Assembly: GCA_014529385.2 (NCBI GenBank)
Contig: CM043963.1
Coordinates: forward strand, 100,792,912-100,856,911
Length of the DNA stretch: 64,000 nt
DNA from: Adiantum capillus-veneris
Lineage: Eukaryota > Streptophyta > Polypodiopsida > Polypodiales > Pteridaceae
Reading direction: 5' to 3'
Under the pieces are notes generated by a model. The model was given only the letters and a program-made list of their open reading frames with translations, was not told where the DNA came from and ran no database searches. Positions 33,013 to 46,066 of the stretch are shown one piece after another (the first letter of the stretch is position 1; every line of letters begins with the position of its first letter). Made by a program: the position numbers and the translations under genes.

Positions 33013-34592
33013 TGGTGGACAAAGAAATCCAGGAGTCTGGTTTAGTTGCATTTGGAAATGAGATTGAAGATGAAAGTGAAGGGCCTTATGAAGTGATTGA
33101 AGGGCTGATGCAAACCAAGGTTGGATTGTCAAAGAAGGAGGAATTGATGACACAAATGATCAGTGGAGACCTCTCAACTATGGAGAAGGAGATATATTTG
33201 CACATGCTGGCTAGTTTTCCTGATTTTTTCATTACTTCATATGAAGAGATCAAAGGGTTCAAGGGCGAAGAGATGCATATAGAGCTGAAAGAGGGTGCTA
33301 AGCCAGTGCGGCAAAGGCTAAGAAGGATGGGTCAAGAGCAGATGGAAGCCTTGCGGGAAGAGGTGGACAAGTTATTGAAGGCAGGGTTCATAGTTCTAGT
33401 GGAAACCACAGAATGGGTGAGTCCAGTAGTAGTCAGCCCAAAGAAGGATGGGAAGTGGAGGATTTGTGTAGATTTTAAACTCTTAAATGTAGCCACTAAG
33501 AATAACCTATATCCTCTTCCATTCATCGATCAGATCTTGGATTCAGTGGTGGCAGGTTATGAAAGGTATAGTGTTTGTGATGGTTTTTCAGGCTATTTCC
33601 AATTGAAGATTGCTCTTAAAGACCGAACAAAGACAACTTTCATTCTGCCATGGGGTTGTTATTGCTATTTGGGTTGAAAAATGGACCTTCCTTCTATCAA
33701 GAGAGATCAAATTGGGTATTGGAACCATTCATTGGTAGTTGTGTTAAAGGTTTTATGGACGACTTCTGTGTCTACAGCAGTAGGGTTGAACACCATGAGA
33801 AGCTGCAGATGGTGTTGGCTCGATATGATGAATGTGGAGGACAAATTAATCCAAAGAAATTTCATCTAGCACAGCCAAGGTTGAAGTTATTGGGCCATAT
33901 GGTGTCAGAAAATGGCATTGAGGCTGATCCAGACAAGGTTACGTCTATTATTCTTTTGCCATCACCTACGAGTACAAAGCAATTGGCAACCTTTATACAC
34001 AAAGTAAAGTACATGGCGCGGTTTATTCCATTCTCTTAAGCTCCTTTATCCATTACAACAAGTGGCAAAGCATGATCCATTGCAATGGGATGACAAGTGT
34101 GAAGAAGTGTTTCAAGAGGTGAAAGAGGTGTTAGGGGGTTTGTCAGCCATGCAGGCTCCTGATTGGGAGCAAGAGTTTTATGTAAATCCTTCAGTAGGGG
34201 ATGATTCCATTGGATCCATGCTATTACAAAAGGGGAAGGGCAACCATTATATGAGGCCAGTGTGTTGCGCAAGCCGAGTGAAGTTGGTAGCAGAGAGAAA
34301 ATTCTCGGAAGTAGAGCTAGTGATGGCCAGTGTAATATTTGCTTGTCGATGATTTCATCATTACTTGCTACCACGACCTTTTGTTTTCTTGATGAGTTAT
34401 GCCTTTTCGCCACAATTAATTAATGGCACTGACATGTCAAATGTGGTGAAGAAATGGGTAATTGAGCTACAAGAGTTTGAGTTCTCTTTTCTAGTGGAAG
34501 ACAGTACAAGAGATACCCTAGCCGTTTTGTTGACCTACAAGGAGAATCCCCTTATTGTTAAGGAAGAGGTGGTGAGAAAGGTAGTTGAATAA
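33009..34592 (+). pseudogene. Tat-type reverse transcriptase and first RNase H
   Basis: The RT starts at about 33260 (HIELKEGAKPVRQRLRRM, KKDGKWRICVDFKLLN, DGFSGYFQLKI). A frameshift near 33660 leads to GLKNGPSFYQ and the catalytic FMDD motif at about 33755. Further breaks occur at 34037 and 34351. The RT-linked RNase H follows (EFYVNPSVGDDSIGSMLLQ, EVELVMASVIFACR) and has lost its first catalytic Asp (Asn in VNPS). Confidence 0.85.
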
Positions 34593-35020
34593 GTGTCAGA
34601 TCAGCAATGCACATGTTTTGTTCTTTGATGGCTCATACAAGAAGAGCCATGATGCGGCTTTAGGGGGTATAGCACTCTACGATCCAGAGGGGGAGCTAGT
34701 ATGCAAGAGAGGGTTCAAATTGGATGCTCATTGTAACAATGAGGCTAAATATGCTACTTTGGAAGCTGGATTACACATATGTTTGAAGCATGGGATTAGA
34801 AGGTTGAGCATAAAATGTGATGCCTTGTTAGTTGTGAAGCAAGTGTTGGATGTGTGGAAGAGCAAGAACACCTCATTGAAGGAAATGTGTTTCAGAATTA
34901 AAGGCCCGTTAAAAAAGTTTGAAGCATGGAGCATTAGGCACATTGAACGTGCTCTAAATGGAGACGCACATGAAGCAGCTCAAAGCATGATTGGGGAGTT
35001 GTTTGTGTTGAGGACCAATT
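34585..35020 (+). CDS. Second (archaeal-type) RNase H of Tat element
   Basis: The domain reads VLFFDGSYKKSHDAALGGI, NNEAKYATLEAGL, SIKCDALLVVKQV and ALNGDAHEAAQS. This gives the Asp-Glu-Asp-Asp catalytic set of a plant-like RNase H placed between the usual RNase H and integrase. Dual RNase H is the hallmark of the Tat lineage and fixes the classification. All four acidic residues are present. Confidence 0.85.
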
Positions 35021-35957
35021 TACCTCTTTATCATGGCCGGGAAAGTTTGGCCCAAGAAGAGGAGTTTTTGCTAACAGGAATCATTCCGAAGGACATTCAG
35101 AAGTCTAAGAAGTATGGTTTTGTGCGTAGAGCATCCAGGTACAAATTGATTAGTGATGCCTTATACATGAAATGGGCTGATCTTGTGTTGAGATGTGTAC
35201 CTTGGCGGGGGGAGCTTTATAGAGTGTTGGAAGAGAATCAAGAAGGTGCACATTTTGCTCTAAAGATCACCTTGCATAAGATCTTGCATGAAGGGTATGT
35301 ATGGCCTAGTTTGCACAAGGATGTTCACCATTGGTGTAGGTCTTGCAATAGGTGTCAAGCATTTGGGAAGAGAGTGTTGAAGCCAGAGTTACGAAAAACC
35401 ATTATGGCGTTTGATGTGTTTGAAAAGTGGGGGATTGATGCAATAGGCCTGTTACCTATCACAAGTAGGGGAAAAAGCTATATTTTGACTGCAGTGGACT
35501 ATCTCTCTAGATGGGCAGAGGCTATAGCAGTAAAACAAATCACTACAAAGGATGTGGCAAAATTTGTATATGGTGAAATATGTTGCAAGTTTGGGGTGCC
35601 ATTGGAGCTACTTTCAGATAAGGGGCCAGGATTTAGAGCTAAACTGCTAGATTTTTTATACGCAAAGATGAAATTAGGCACCAGCATACCACTCCTTATT
35701 ACCTGCAGTGTAATGGCTTAAATGAAAGATTTAATGGAGAGTTGGTTCAAATTCTTTCGAAAGTGATAGAGCACCAAGGAAAGAATTGGGATTTTGAATT
35801 ACTTAGTGCATTATGGGCTTACCGTACTTCGGTGAAGATAGGTACATGGTTTACTCCATTTCATTTGGTATATGGAAAGGAAGCACTATTGCCCGTGGAA
35901 GTAGAGTTTCCTACGATCAAGATGCCAAAGAAGTCAGGTAGGACAGCATGTACATAG
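35021..35957 (+). pseudogene. Tat-type integrase, C-terminus missing
   Basis: Follows the RNase H in the same frame to 35721, then another frame to 35957. The zinc-binding region is seen (HKILHEGYVWPSLHKDVHHW, CRSCNRCQ), as are the core motifs KWGIDAIGLLP, ELLSDKGPGF and NERFNGEL (the D, D and E of the catalytic triad; frameshift near 35690). The frame ends shortly after ALLPVEVEFPT, where Tat integrases normally continue for well over a hundred residues, and runs straight into LTR-like sequence. A deletion probably removed the C-terminal domain and the normal 3' leader. Confidence 0.8.
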
Positions 35958-36919
35958 TGCATTGATTTTCACTATCACTAGTACCAGTGTGTTTTTTCTA
36001 TAATAATGAGGAGTTGGTAGCACGTAAACCTTCTTGAGGAAGCTATCCTTGGGCCGATGACATGAGGTAAGCAGGTGCATCAAATGGCATCTAGTGCCGT
36101 CAGGAGGTCGAATGGGGTCAATACTTGTACGTGGATAAGTACGGACACAACGTGGGTGTTTCCTTGTGATAATTATGCAAAACGTTTATCACGAGAAATG
36201 CATTTGGGGGCCACTTTACGTGGTTGCAGGATGGATTATTGGAAAAAGTTGAGTGCCAGGTGTGCGGATGGATGCAGCAGGGTGACAACTATGCACTGCG
36301 TGGCCAGTTTTTGGCCCATTCGGGGCCTCTTCGGGGTCCGTTTAAGGTCAACTAAAAGGCCAAAGGAGCCCAAGTAATAAAGTGAAGTGTGGGAACTGAA
36401 AAACCTGAGAGAAGACCAGAAAAAACATGGAGAGAAGAGGAGGAACAGCCGCAAGTGAGTTTTTGTTGTTTTTGGAGACTGTTTTGGCCATAAACTACTC
36501 ATCCGAGGTCGGATTTGAGCACTTTGACATTGTAGACTGGGGTTTTGGGCCGTTCTGTACGCAATGGATCTGTCAATTTTTCCAAATTTCTCACTATTTT
36601 TTTGCTCTTTTGGCTGTGTAAGTTTCTCCTATGTGACTGAGCGAAGCTTCTACTCCAATTTGTGATTGTATCTGGCATATTTTACCCATATTGTGTGAGC
36701 TAGGTGCCCCATTGGTGTTGGATCAAGCTCAATTGTATCTAAACATCAGAAATTCTCCTCTTTTGAGCTGAGTTTTTTGGGTGTGTGCGTGTCTCTCTCT
36801 CTCTGTGGAGTGGGCAAATGGATAGTCTCTCTCCTCTCACTCAATCGGTGTGTTCCCTGTCTCGGCCAGGTCGGTTGTGTAAGCCGAGTGGTGCCCCATA
36901 GTGTGTGTGTGTGTGTGTG
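35934..36919 (+). repeat. Tat-type element, 3' LTR, first part
   Basis: Close copy of 1-967. It ends in a GT tract where family A copy 3 is inserted and resumes at 45982. The left edge is uncertain: TG at 35949 is the canonical choice, but similarity to the other LTR begins at about 35934. Confidence 0.8.
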
Positions 36920-37167
36920 TGTGCGCTCCTTGCCGCACTGTCGAAGCAAGGGACTTGCCAATACACCGTGTGCGAGCCACAAATGGCTCCAAGCACACAA
37001 CAAGCCTAAACTAGCAAGCTCAAGAAAGCAAAGGGTGTGTCACTCACCGCTCTACGCTCGCCTTCATGGTGGATTCCTCGCCGCGATGAAGAAGAAGCTG
37101 CAGTCGTGCCGCGCTCAACCGCCTCGCCGCCGTCGTGCCTTCGTAATGCTCGATCGTACACACACTC

Positions 37168-37229
<62 letters not shown>

Positions 37230-37527
37230 GCACACACACAAGGAGATGGTGAAGGAGAAGGTGGAGATGGAGCAAGAGCACTCTTCTATTGCACAAATGA
37301 GAGAATGAGTAAAAATTAGGTTTAGTTGCCTTTTATATTAGCTCACCCCATTCACACTTGGGCGCCCATGCTTAGCCAACTAATCCCTTGAATGTCCCAG
37401 TTAGAGTGCGCCTCTCATCGGCGATCACTCCTACCCTTTTCCTATTGGTCCGACACCCCCGGTACCTGACTCTAAATAATACAACGTTTATAGATCATAG
37501 GGTGTCCGTGTGCCATGAGGGTTAACA
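36920..37527 (-). repeat. Family A copy 3, 3' LTR
   Basis: 608 bp. It has the same ends as the other family A LTRs but a much longer CT tract (37170-37224). Flanked by gtgtg (36915-36919) and gtgtg (45977-45981). About nine substitutions against its 5' LTR are seen by eye, so copy 3 is older than copy 2. Confidence 0.93.
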
Positions 37528-39130
37528 TGCCCCCCTTCCTGATGTAGATTCCGTCCTCGGAAGCTATTGAGTTGAAGCTGGTTCGTCGAGGTGGAAGAGC
37601 ATTTGAGATGAATGTCCTTAGCCTTCTTTAGTCACTGCAAAATCAAACTACATTGGCACAGTAATGGCATTCTCTTAAAAAGCATATGCAGTTTTAGGTA
37701 GAAAAATTGATTGGTCAAAGAATTTCAAACAATTTGTTAGCAATGAACATTAAATTGCAATGTAATCAAATGCATAAACAGATGTAAAGGTAGAAAATTA
37801 AACAAGTCTGGGGTCGCTAATTTGACGGTCGAAAGGCACTAGAGATCGAATATTAATACCATGGGTAAGCTTCTTAATTTTCTGTGGTCAATTAAGTTGT
37901 TTAATCGCGAGAGCCAAGTATTCATGTTCGAGGGCTGACTAGAGGCTATATCTAGAAAACCTTGTAGTTAAGCTACCATAAAAGGAATTTCTCATGAAAT
38001 CATCGCCTGACTGATTACTTTTTCTTTGACCCCCCAAAGTCTTTTCACATTGATTCAATTTGACGTGTGTGCTTATTTTGTATGCCTTGGGTTTTTTGCT
38101 TTTCAAGGAAAAGCGCCCACACTGGGAACCTCTAGGGCTCTAGTACCATAGGCGATACATGTGAGTGAAGTACCAATTCAAGCTGAGATTTCTCTTCCAG
38201 CGTAAGATTTTACATTGTGGCACTTTGATTTTTTGTTTGTTCATTTTCAACATTTTAATTTTGTAACTTTGGGGGGTCATATAACACTGTTACCCTCCCC
38301 AGGCTCATCACATTAGTAAACTCCCTTTATAATACTTAAGCTAAAGGTCAATAGGGTTAAGCCCACTAGAAAGCCCTAGTACATTTCATACAATGCTGCC
38401 TAAATCGGATTAAGAACCTAAGTAACCATTGCTTATTAGGAAGGCATTCCCCATGGTATTAAGAGAAGACTTCTAATATCTAGCTTGGTCAAACTAGCTT
38501 AGTCGGACTGCTTGATTTTTAAACCTAGACAAGTGATCATGACAAAACATTACATTGAATTAAATGTTTGATACTAAGAAAATGCGATGAATATTATGCT
38601 ACCAATCACAATCAAGGCAGACAAACATGGATGCAAAAAGATAAGGGCAATGCTAATGGACAAGAAACACCTGTTTGTGTTGATGGTCGCGCTTGATTTG
38701 AAGTGTGAACGAGAGAAAGGTTCCATGAACGTCCAAATCCTATCAATAGCAACACACTCCTGTACACACTAGGAAACAAAAGGAATACCTCTAGGAGGCA
38801 CATTAGTGGGAAAAGAGAACTTCGCTAATCACTCAACTCTAAAACAGAAACACTCCTATCGTACTAATCTTACTTACCCTCCATCACTCAAGTGATGAGG
38901 ATCAAAGGTGTTTCATGGCATAGGTTTCTGTTTCATTGTACCAAATGTGACATGTGTAGGTCTGAGTCAATGTTTTGACTTTAATGTGCATACTCATTTG
39001 CTAATTGCTCTTGCTCTTTTTTTTTTTTTGTGAGTATAAAGCTTTATATGTACATTCCCTAAGATTGGTGATTGAGAGGTCAGGGAAAAAGGTTGAGAGG
39101 GAAACAAGTGAATGATGGATGTCCACAAAC
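37528..39130 (-). other. Family A copy 3, 3' noncoding region without the second ORF
   Basis: The polypurine tract is at 37528-37540. The sequence is colinear with copies 1 and 2 to about 38808. There a different segment (38809-38990) replaces the region that holds the second ORF and its flank. No ORF of note takes its place. Confidence 0.65.
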
Positions 39131-39152
39131 ACTCCCCCCTTCCTTGGGTAGA

Positions 39153-42100
39153 TCATACCGTTTCAAATGAGCTTGTCACCCTTTGAAACCAATTGTTCCA
39201 ATTGGTAATAGGTGAGGATTTTTGCCAGTAGTTTTCTATTACCCTAGGTGCCTCGTCAAGTTGCAAGGGTGGTAAGGTACTCTCCCAGGATCGAACTTGA
39301 AGTGGTTCATCAGGTGATTCTTGAACACTGGGAGGTGTGGATTCTTTGGTAGCTTCATGGAGGTCCACTACTATACATGGAGGTTGTGTAGAAGCTTTTA
39401 CCTCTATGGATGTATTACATGAGGAGCTAGAATCTTCATGGGACTCCCCCCTTCCTGAGCTAGGTGGAACAAATCGTTCTTTCTTTGGTACCCAAACTAG
39501 CTCGGGAGCGGGTGTATAGAATTCTGTGATTTTTTTCTTTCCACGATCATTGATTCGTTTTGGAGATACGGGATTGGGCTCACTTGGGTCAGGTGATAGG
39601 TAAGAGCACAATCTACGTTTTGGCACCCAGATTTGATCATTTCCTTGATAGTAGCCTTGGGCTTCCAATAGTCGTTTAGGGATCCATTGCAACATTTTCT
39701 TACTTTTCTTGGAGCGAGTGGTACGTTTCTTACAAGGCTTCTGTTTTTTTAGCATTAGCTATAGTCACTAAAGAAGCTTTAGGGACCCACTTGTATGTTT
39801 TCTTCGTTACATTAGGATGAATCTTGTCGGAAGCGATATGCATTGCTTGTAGCATATTTAAGGGTACAGGCATTTCATCCCCCTCAGGTGTTACCCAGAT
39901 CGTCCCCCTATTTCCCCAAGTGTCTATGGTTGATGCTAGGTGGACCCAATCCACATTGTCCGACTCAGTCATCCCAGGTAGGATATCCATATAAGGAGAA
40001 TCTTGGCCAATGTCTGTATCCTTCTTACAAGTGTAACAATATTGTAGTGGGGCCGAGTGAACTGTGGTGTCAGAGCGATGATCAATAATGGTTTTACTCC
40101 CTAAGGGGTGTACCTTACGAGTCACCAAATCCACTCTAAGGACAGAGTCTTGGAATTGCAAATAGACATGATTTTTAGACCAGTCGTGAACCATTTGTGC
40201 TTCCCTCATGAATGGTCATCCTAAAATCATTTCATATGACATAAGGTGTTTAGAGAAATCCATTATAATGAACGTATGTCATACCTTGTGTCCTAGAACT
40301 TTGATCTTAAGATCCTTGAGCATCCCCATAGGTTTGGCTATGGTACCATTTGCCATCTTTACCACAATGTTAGTAACACTGAGGCGGGGTTTTCCCATGG
40401 ATTCCCAACAATATTTTGTAACGATGCTAACTCCCGCACCACCATCAAGAATTCCCTTTATAGTTAATCCCTTGGTAGTGATGGGTAGGGTCGCATTAGA
40501 CTGGTCGCCTTCAAAATACTGCCCTAATTCGTTAATGGGTACCTCAATCACAGACTCGTGTCCATCTAGGTCAAGTGATTGCACATGATTTTCCTCATCA
40601 ATCATAATCGAGTCAGGCCTATTTAGTTGTGCAAACTGCGGTAATCCCGTTCGTAGCTCTCCGTTAAGGAATGCTCGAAGTGCAAGGAATAACTCAGGAT
40701 CTCCATACAGCTTTGCTATGATCGTGGTTCGGACCTCAGAAGACATGAAGTCCACTAGTTTGGCAACATTCATTGGCGTTTTGCAGGGTGTAGGTCCTTG
40801 ACTAGGAACTGGTGAGGATGGAATCTCATATTCCTCAATGGGATCAGGTATTCCTTCGTTAAACATCCTTTCCAACAAGAAAGGTGTATGCTCACTTTCT
40901 GATGTCCCGTCCTCACTCCCTTCTTGGATGATACTAGATATGGCTAACGGTCTATGGTTCATGTGGGGTGGATGAACTTGCGTGGAAAACACTGTGTCAT
41001 GAATTTTGACATGCATGGGTTCTGGTTCTAGTTTTAGTTTCCTTTGAGTCTCCTCCACTAAACCTCTTAGATGTTTCACCTGCTCAATCTCGTCTACTGG
41101 GTTTGGGTACGTCCCAATCTTCTTTTTACGATTCTTTCCTTTTTGCCCCTGCGGTTTATCTTGGGGGTCTTGGATTGGATTTGGAAACACTTGTGGTGTT
41201 TTCAGAGGCTCTTTATGGTTTTCTCTTATTCGGTTTTCATTTGGTTCCATGTTACGGTTTTCTTTGTCGGTCTTTCCCTTTGTGGTATTGGTTCTAGTCT
41301 CCATTGTCTCGATTGAATCTGAATCATCCTCGAGGTCATTCATATACACGGGGTCATCTCCTGTTGCTATGTTTTTTTTGGAACTTGGCTTTGAATTTCC
41401 CGTATTCTGCGGCCTCGTCCTTCGTGTCTTCTTTTTCTTTGCTTGGATAACTGACGCGGTATTTCTCTCTTCAAGGATATGGCCTGGCCCTTGAAGCATG
41501 GACCGTGTAATCGCATAAGCGGGTGCGACGGGTGGTATTGGCGATGTCACACTAGCAATTTCGACCAAATTTAGGGGTGTGATTTTAGGCGCATTTGGGT
41601 TATAGGGGCATTGGGAAATCAAGTGATCTATGCCACAACGATTACATGTGAGTATTGGCATTGTAGACGTGCTCCCTTGATTCATTTGCATCTGTGCAGC
41701 ATTCTTTTGCAGCCTAATAGGGCACTCCGCTGCCCGATGTGGTCCACCACACTCGTAGCATTGAAGAGGTGGCCTCCTAGCCTGGGTGTTGATATTTTGA
41801 CCTCTGGATGCGAGAGCAGCAGCTTGATAAACCGGCTTGACTTGCCCCCAACAATCTTCCATGTAGTATATAGGACACTCTTCCAATGTATCAAGTCCGT
41901 AGGCAATACTAGTGTCTATTTCCTCCTCACAACCATCTGCATCAGCATTAGATGGCTCGCAACCCACTTGGTTCATAGGGGCGACCCCTGGATGCGGGGG
42001 CTGCGGTCCTAGCACAGGAGGTGGTAGCGGTGTAGCTTGTACAACATTTGAGATCTAGGGACCATGTGTTGCGGTAGTTGCTCAACAGGTGGAGCAGGCA

Positions 42101-44339
42101 TCAATACAGGAGCTCGAGGTGCATCCGTCCAGGCTACAGGTGGTCTATTTTCCATCATACGTTTGATCATTAAACAATCCTTAGCTTGGTGACCATACCT
42201 ACCACATGCGTTGCAAGTTCCATTAAATTTTACTCTAAACGTAGGGCACTCACTAGTGCTATGTGGACCTAAGCAAATGGAACACCATTGTTGCTCCCTT
42301 CTTGGATACATGTGACTATTTTGAGGGGGTCGATTATCCTTAAGAGACTCTTGGATTGCCTTGGTGAGGTCTGTCAAGAATGTCTCAAATACCTTTGGCT
42401 CATTGGCAATGGGCTTTGCAGTCATGGGTTCATACTCAATGGCTTGTGAGCTAGTGGATCTCGTGTCGGTAGACACCCTCATGCCTGCTATCATCAAGTT
42501 GTCTTCCAATTGGATTGCATTGGCAGTGACATCTTCCCAGGTTGTGATACCTCTAATCACTAGTCCATTATAGATTCCTTCATTCCTCAACCCTTGAATG
42601 AATCGATCAAGCAGTTGGTTATTGTTGAAGTGCTCATTTACAGGGCAGCGAGAGTTTAAGTGCTTTAGACGACTAATGAAGTCCCTTACTGACTCTCCTT
42701 CCTTACGTTTGGCCTTCTGTAGCTGAGATGCTACACCCCAAAGCACACCTTCTCGTATGTACTCCTTTCGAAACAACCTTCGAAGGGTAGGGTAGATTGT
42801 TTTCTCGTCCACCCTTAGGGTCCTATACCAATCTCCAGCCTTCCCACTTAATGTCAAGCTTAAGGCATTGCACTTATGTAGTTCGTTGCGTTCCCCTAAG
42901 GAATCACATACTTGTTCAAACACTTCAATGTGTTTCCTAGCATCTTCGTCCCCATTGAATTTTTGCGTGAGTTTGGCAATTTGTACTGCCTTACTTCTAG
43001 GCTCTCTATCAGATGCGTGACGCATATTTTTGGCGATAGATCGACCTATGGTTTGAGCAAACGCTGCCAAGTCACCTATGTGAGGAGGCAGGGCCGGTGG
43101 AGGTACTCTTGGAATCATATGTGGGAGAGGGACGGGTGCCGGTCTTGGCATATGTGTGGATGATGCAGGATATGGAACATAACCGGGCATAGGTCCACTC
43201 GGATAAGGGCTAGGGAGCGGCACTCGAGGAGCATAAGAAAGTGGTACAATTGGAGGTGTGGGGGCCATGTGTGCATAAGGGGCTAGAGGCACATACGGTC
43301 GAGGCCCCATATTAGGTACTACGACACTAGGTAGTGGCACTGCGCTATCCGTAGATGTCATCGGTACATTCTCTGTCAGGCTTATCCCTGGAGTGAGCAC
43401 TGGGTTTTCCTTAATAGAGGGTTGAGCCAAGTTAGGGAAGCTAAAGTTGTCGCTCGGAGGCTCAGATTGCATAGAGACCCCAGGTGAAATGACGTAAGAT
43501 GGGTCCATGGGGCTCATTAGAGGAGTCTCCATTTGTGATAGAGTAGGCTGTTGAGCCTTGCTCGTATCCAAAAATCTCATGGGGCCAGTTGAGAGTATAT
43601 TTACCCCTCGGTTTTGCCTTTCTGATTGAATAACGCCATGGATAACATTACAGATCATTTTTTGTTGATCTTCGATGCTCGTGGCACTAGAGGTGGATTG
43701 TACAATCTCTATCCATCCTACATGGTTGGCGTGGCCAGAGTGTAGATCCGTCAACACCTCAGTGTGGAGGTCGTATGTCCAATGGTCATTAATGAACAAT
43801 CCTTCTAGAGTCGACATGTTAACGGTTTCTTGTGAGGTAGAAGCAATGTTGCTCCCCGTGGTTTTACTTGTCACCAACGGTACTCTAGAGGGAACTTCTG
43901 AAGGAGGCAGCTCAACAGGGCCTTCTTGGTAAGAAGTTGGTAGGATATCCACATGGACACTCTTTGGGGGTGTGGGGTCCACGTGCGATGTGAAAGGAGA
44001 GTCCACTTCCCCACCCCCTTCGTGTGCTTCATTTGCATCAGGTTCCGAGCAAGTAGCTCTACCTAATGTTTCCATGAAACGGCTAAACATACTAGTACTA
44101 GGCTGTGGAGCTTCCGGAGGTGCATGGCCTTCTCTCTCAGTGTTTTGGGTAGGGTATGCTTCCATGATTTCTGAGTCGGAGGAGGAATCACTAGCGGCTA
44201 TTTTAGGGTCTTGGGTGGTGCTACCTTGTGTCCCCGCTGAGGGTCTAGAGCTTATCGTGGATGGGTAATGGGTGTCCGTATGAACAGAGGCACTACCAAT
44301 GTGATCGTGCTCTAACACTCGTCCAGAGCGTAGGTTCAT
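39153..44339 (-). pseudogene. Family A Gag-protease, copy 3 (few breaks)
   Basis: Colinear with copy 1, starting MNLRSGRVLEHDHIG. It is split into four pieces by a one-base deletion near 42047, two TGA stops near 40278 and 40214 (both CGA to TGA relative to copy 1) and a one-base insertion near 39750. The Gag domain and all four zinc knuckles, the protease loop (ILDGGAGVSIV) and the W-V/I-P-K repeats are preserved within the pieces. The first 30 codons diverge from the other copies more than the rest. Confidence 0.88.
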
Positions 44340-45322
44340 ATGACTTGATCCCCTAGAAGTGTCAGTGAGTGCCCGTGAAGGCTGCTCACCTAGTATTTTT
44401 GGGTGTTTTGCAACCCAAGTCTTTCCTTAATTTGACTTTTTGGTCCTTTTTTTCTGACCCGGCTATAGAATAGAGCGTATGATAGCTCAAAACGAGCGTC
44501 TCGGTCAGAGGGTCGTGCCGTGCTTTACAGCCCTCCGTTTGGTCACTCTATGCTCTCGGAATCCCTAAAACTGTCAATTTCCAGTAGGGAACTAGGCCCA
44601 AACTAGAAAGTCTAAGGGTGCAAGTGGGAAGAGAAAGGAGGAGAGTGGAGGACTTGTCCCACATGCTCTCATTCTCTCTTGAGGAGGTAGGGTATATATA
44701 TGAGAGTGAGTCTAGTATGTATCATAAGACAGAGGACTGAGGCCTGGGCCTGGGCTTGGGCTTGGGCTTGGGGAAATGTTCCCGATCTATCTTTTATACA
44801 AACCAACCCGTCCGTTTTAAGAGTCACGTTTTTTATTTTCGAAAAATTTCACCGCCCGCTCACTCGCGTTTTTATTTTCCGTTTTTTTTATTTTTATTTT
44901 TATTTTTTCATAATTTTTTTTTTCAAAAAAATATTTATTTTTTTTTTAAATGCAAAAAATACAGAAATTGAAAACGCAGAAATTGAAAATGCAGAAATGC
45001 AGAAATTGCAGAAATTGAAAAAACGCAAGAAATGCAGAAAATTGAAAAAGCACAGAAAATGCAGAAAATTGCAGAAATTGGAACTTGACAGAAAATTTAA
45101 CACAGAAAACGTAGAAAATTGCAGAAATTGAAACTTGACAGAAAATGCAGAAAATGCAAAAACGCAAGAAATGCTAACTGTGCACTGCAAACCAGAAAAC
45201 GTAGAAAACGCAAAAAATAGAAATCTCCACACAACTACACACCCTCATTCCCTGCCTTTCCTATGATAGAAATTGCACCACAAGAAAGCGTAAAGTGCTA
45301 ACCGAGCTTAGTGTAGGGCATA
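44340..45322 (-). other. Family A copy 3 leader with GCAGAAATTG repeats
   Basis: Positions 44340-44465 are unlike the other copies, whereas 44466-44890 match them again, so the leader is mosaic. The gcagaaattg-type tract is at 44950-45230. No gene. Confidence 0.7.
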
Positions 45323-45340
45323 TCCCCGGCAGCGGCGCCA
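45323..45340 (-). other. Primer-binding site, family A copy 3
   Basis: Minus strand TGGCGCCGCTGCCGGGGA, tRNA-Asp type with one mismatch that differs from that in copies 1 and 2. Confidence 0.82.
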
Positions 45341-45344
45341 AAAA

Positions 45345-45594
45345 TGTGCGCTCCTTGCCGCACTGTCGAAGCAAGGGACTTGCCAATACACCGTGTGCGA
45401 GCCACAAATGGCTCCAAGCACACAACAAGCCTAAACTAGCAAGCTCAAGAAAGCAAAGGGTGTGTCACTCACCGCTCTACGCTCGCCTTCGTGGTGGATT
45501 CCTCGCCACGATGAAGAAGAAGCTGCAGTCGTGCCGCGCTCAACCGCCTCGCCGTCGTCGTGCCTTCGTAATGCTTGATCGCACACACACTCTC

Positions 45595-45678
<84 letters not shown>

Positions 45679-45976
45679 GCACACACACAAGGAGATGGTG
45701 AAGGAGAAGGTGGAGATGGAGCAAGAGCACTCTTCTATTGCACAAATGAGAGAATGAGTAAAAATTAGGTTTAGTTGGCTTTTATATTAGCTCACCCCAT
45801 TCACACTTGGGCGCTCATGCTTAGCCAACTAATCCCTTGAATGTCCCAGTTAGAGTGCGCCTCTCATCGGCGATCACTCCTACCCTTTTCCTATTGGTCC
45901 GACAAGCCCGGTACCTGACTCTAAATAATACAACGTTTATAGATCATAGGGTGTCCGTGTGCCGTGAGGGTTAACA
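45345..45976 (-). repeat. Family A copy 3, 5' LTR
   Basis: 632 bp; the extra length is due to a CT tract of about 80 bp (45596-45677). The promoter TATA box (cttttata on the plus strand, near 45779) is kept. Confidence 0.93.
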
Positions 45977-45981
45977 GTGTG

Positions 45982-46066
45982 TGTGTGTGTGTGTGTGTGT
46001 GTATCATCCCAAGAGTGTGTGTCGGGTCATTATAGAGGTGTTGTGTGTGTTTCCATCCCGCTCACA
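45982..46066 (+). repeat. Tat-type element, 3' LTR, second part
   Basis: Matches 973-1059 and ends CGCTCACA. What follows is unrelated to the Tat leader, so this is the right edge of the whole nest. The duplication cannot be checked because the left edge is not in view. Confidence 0.82.
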
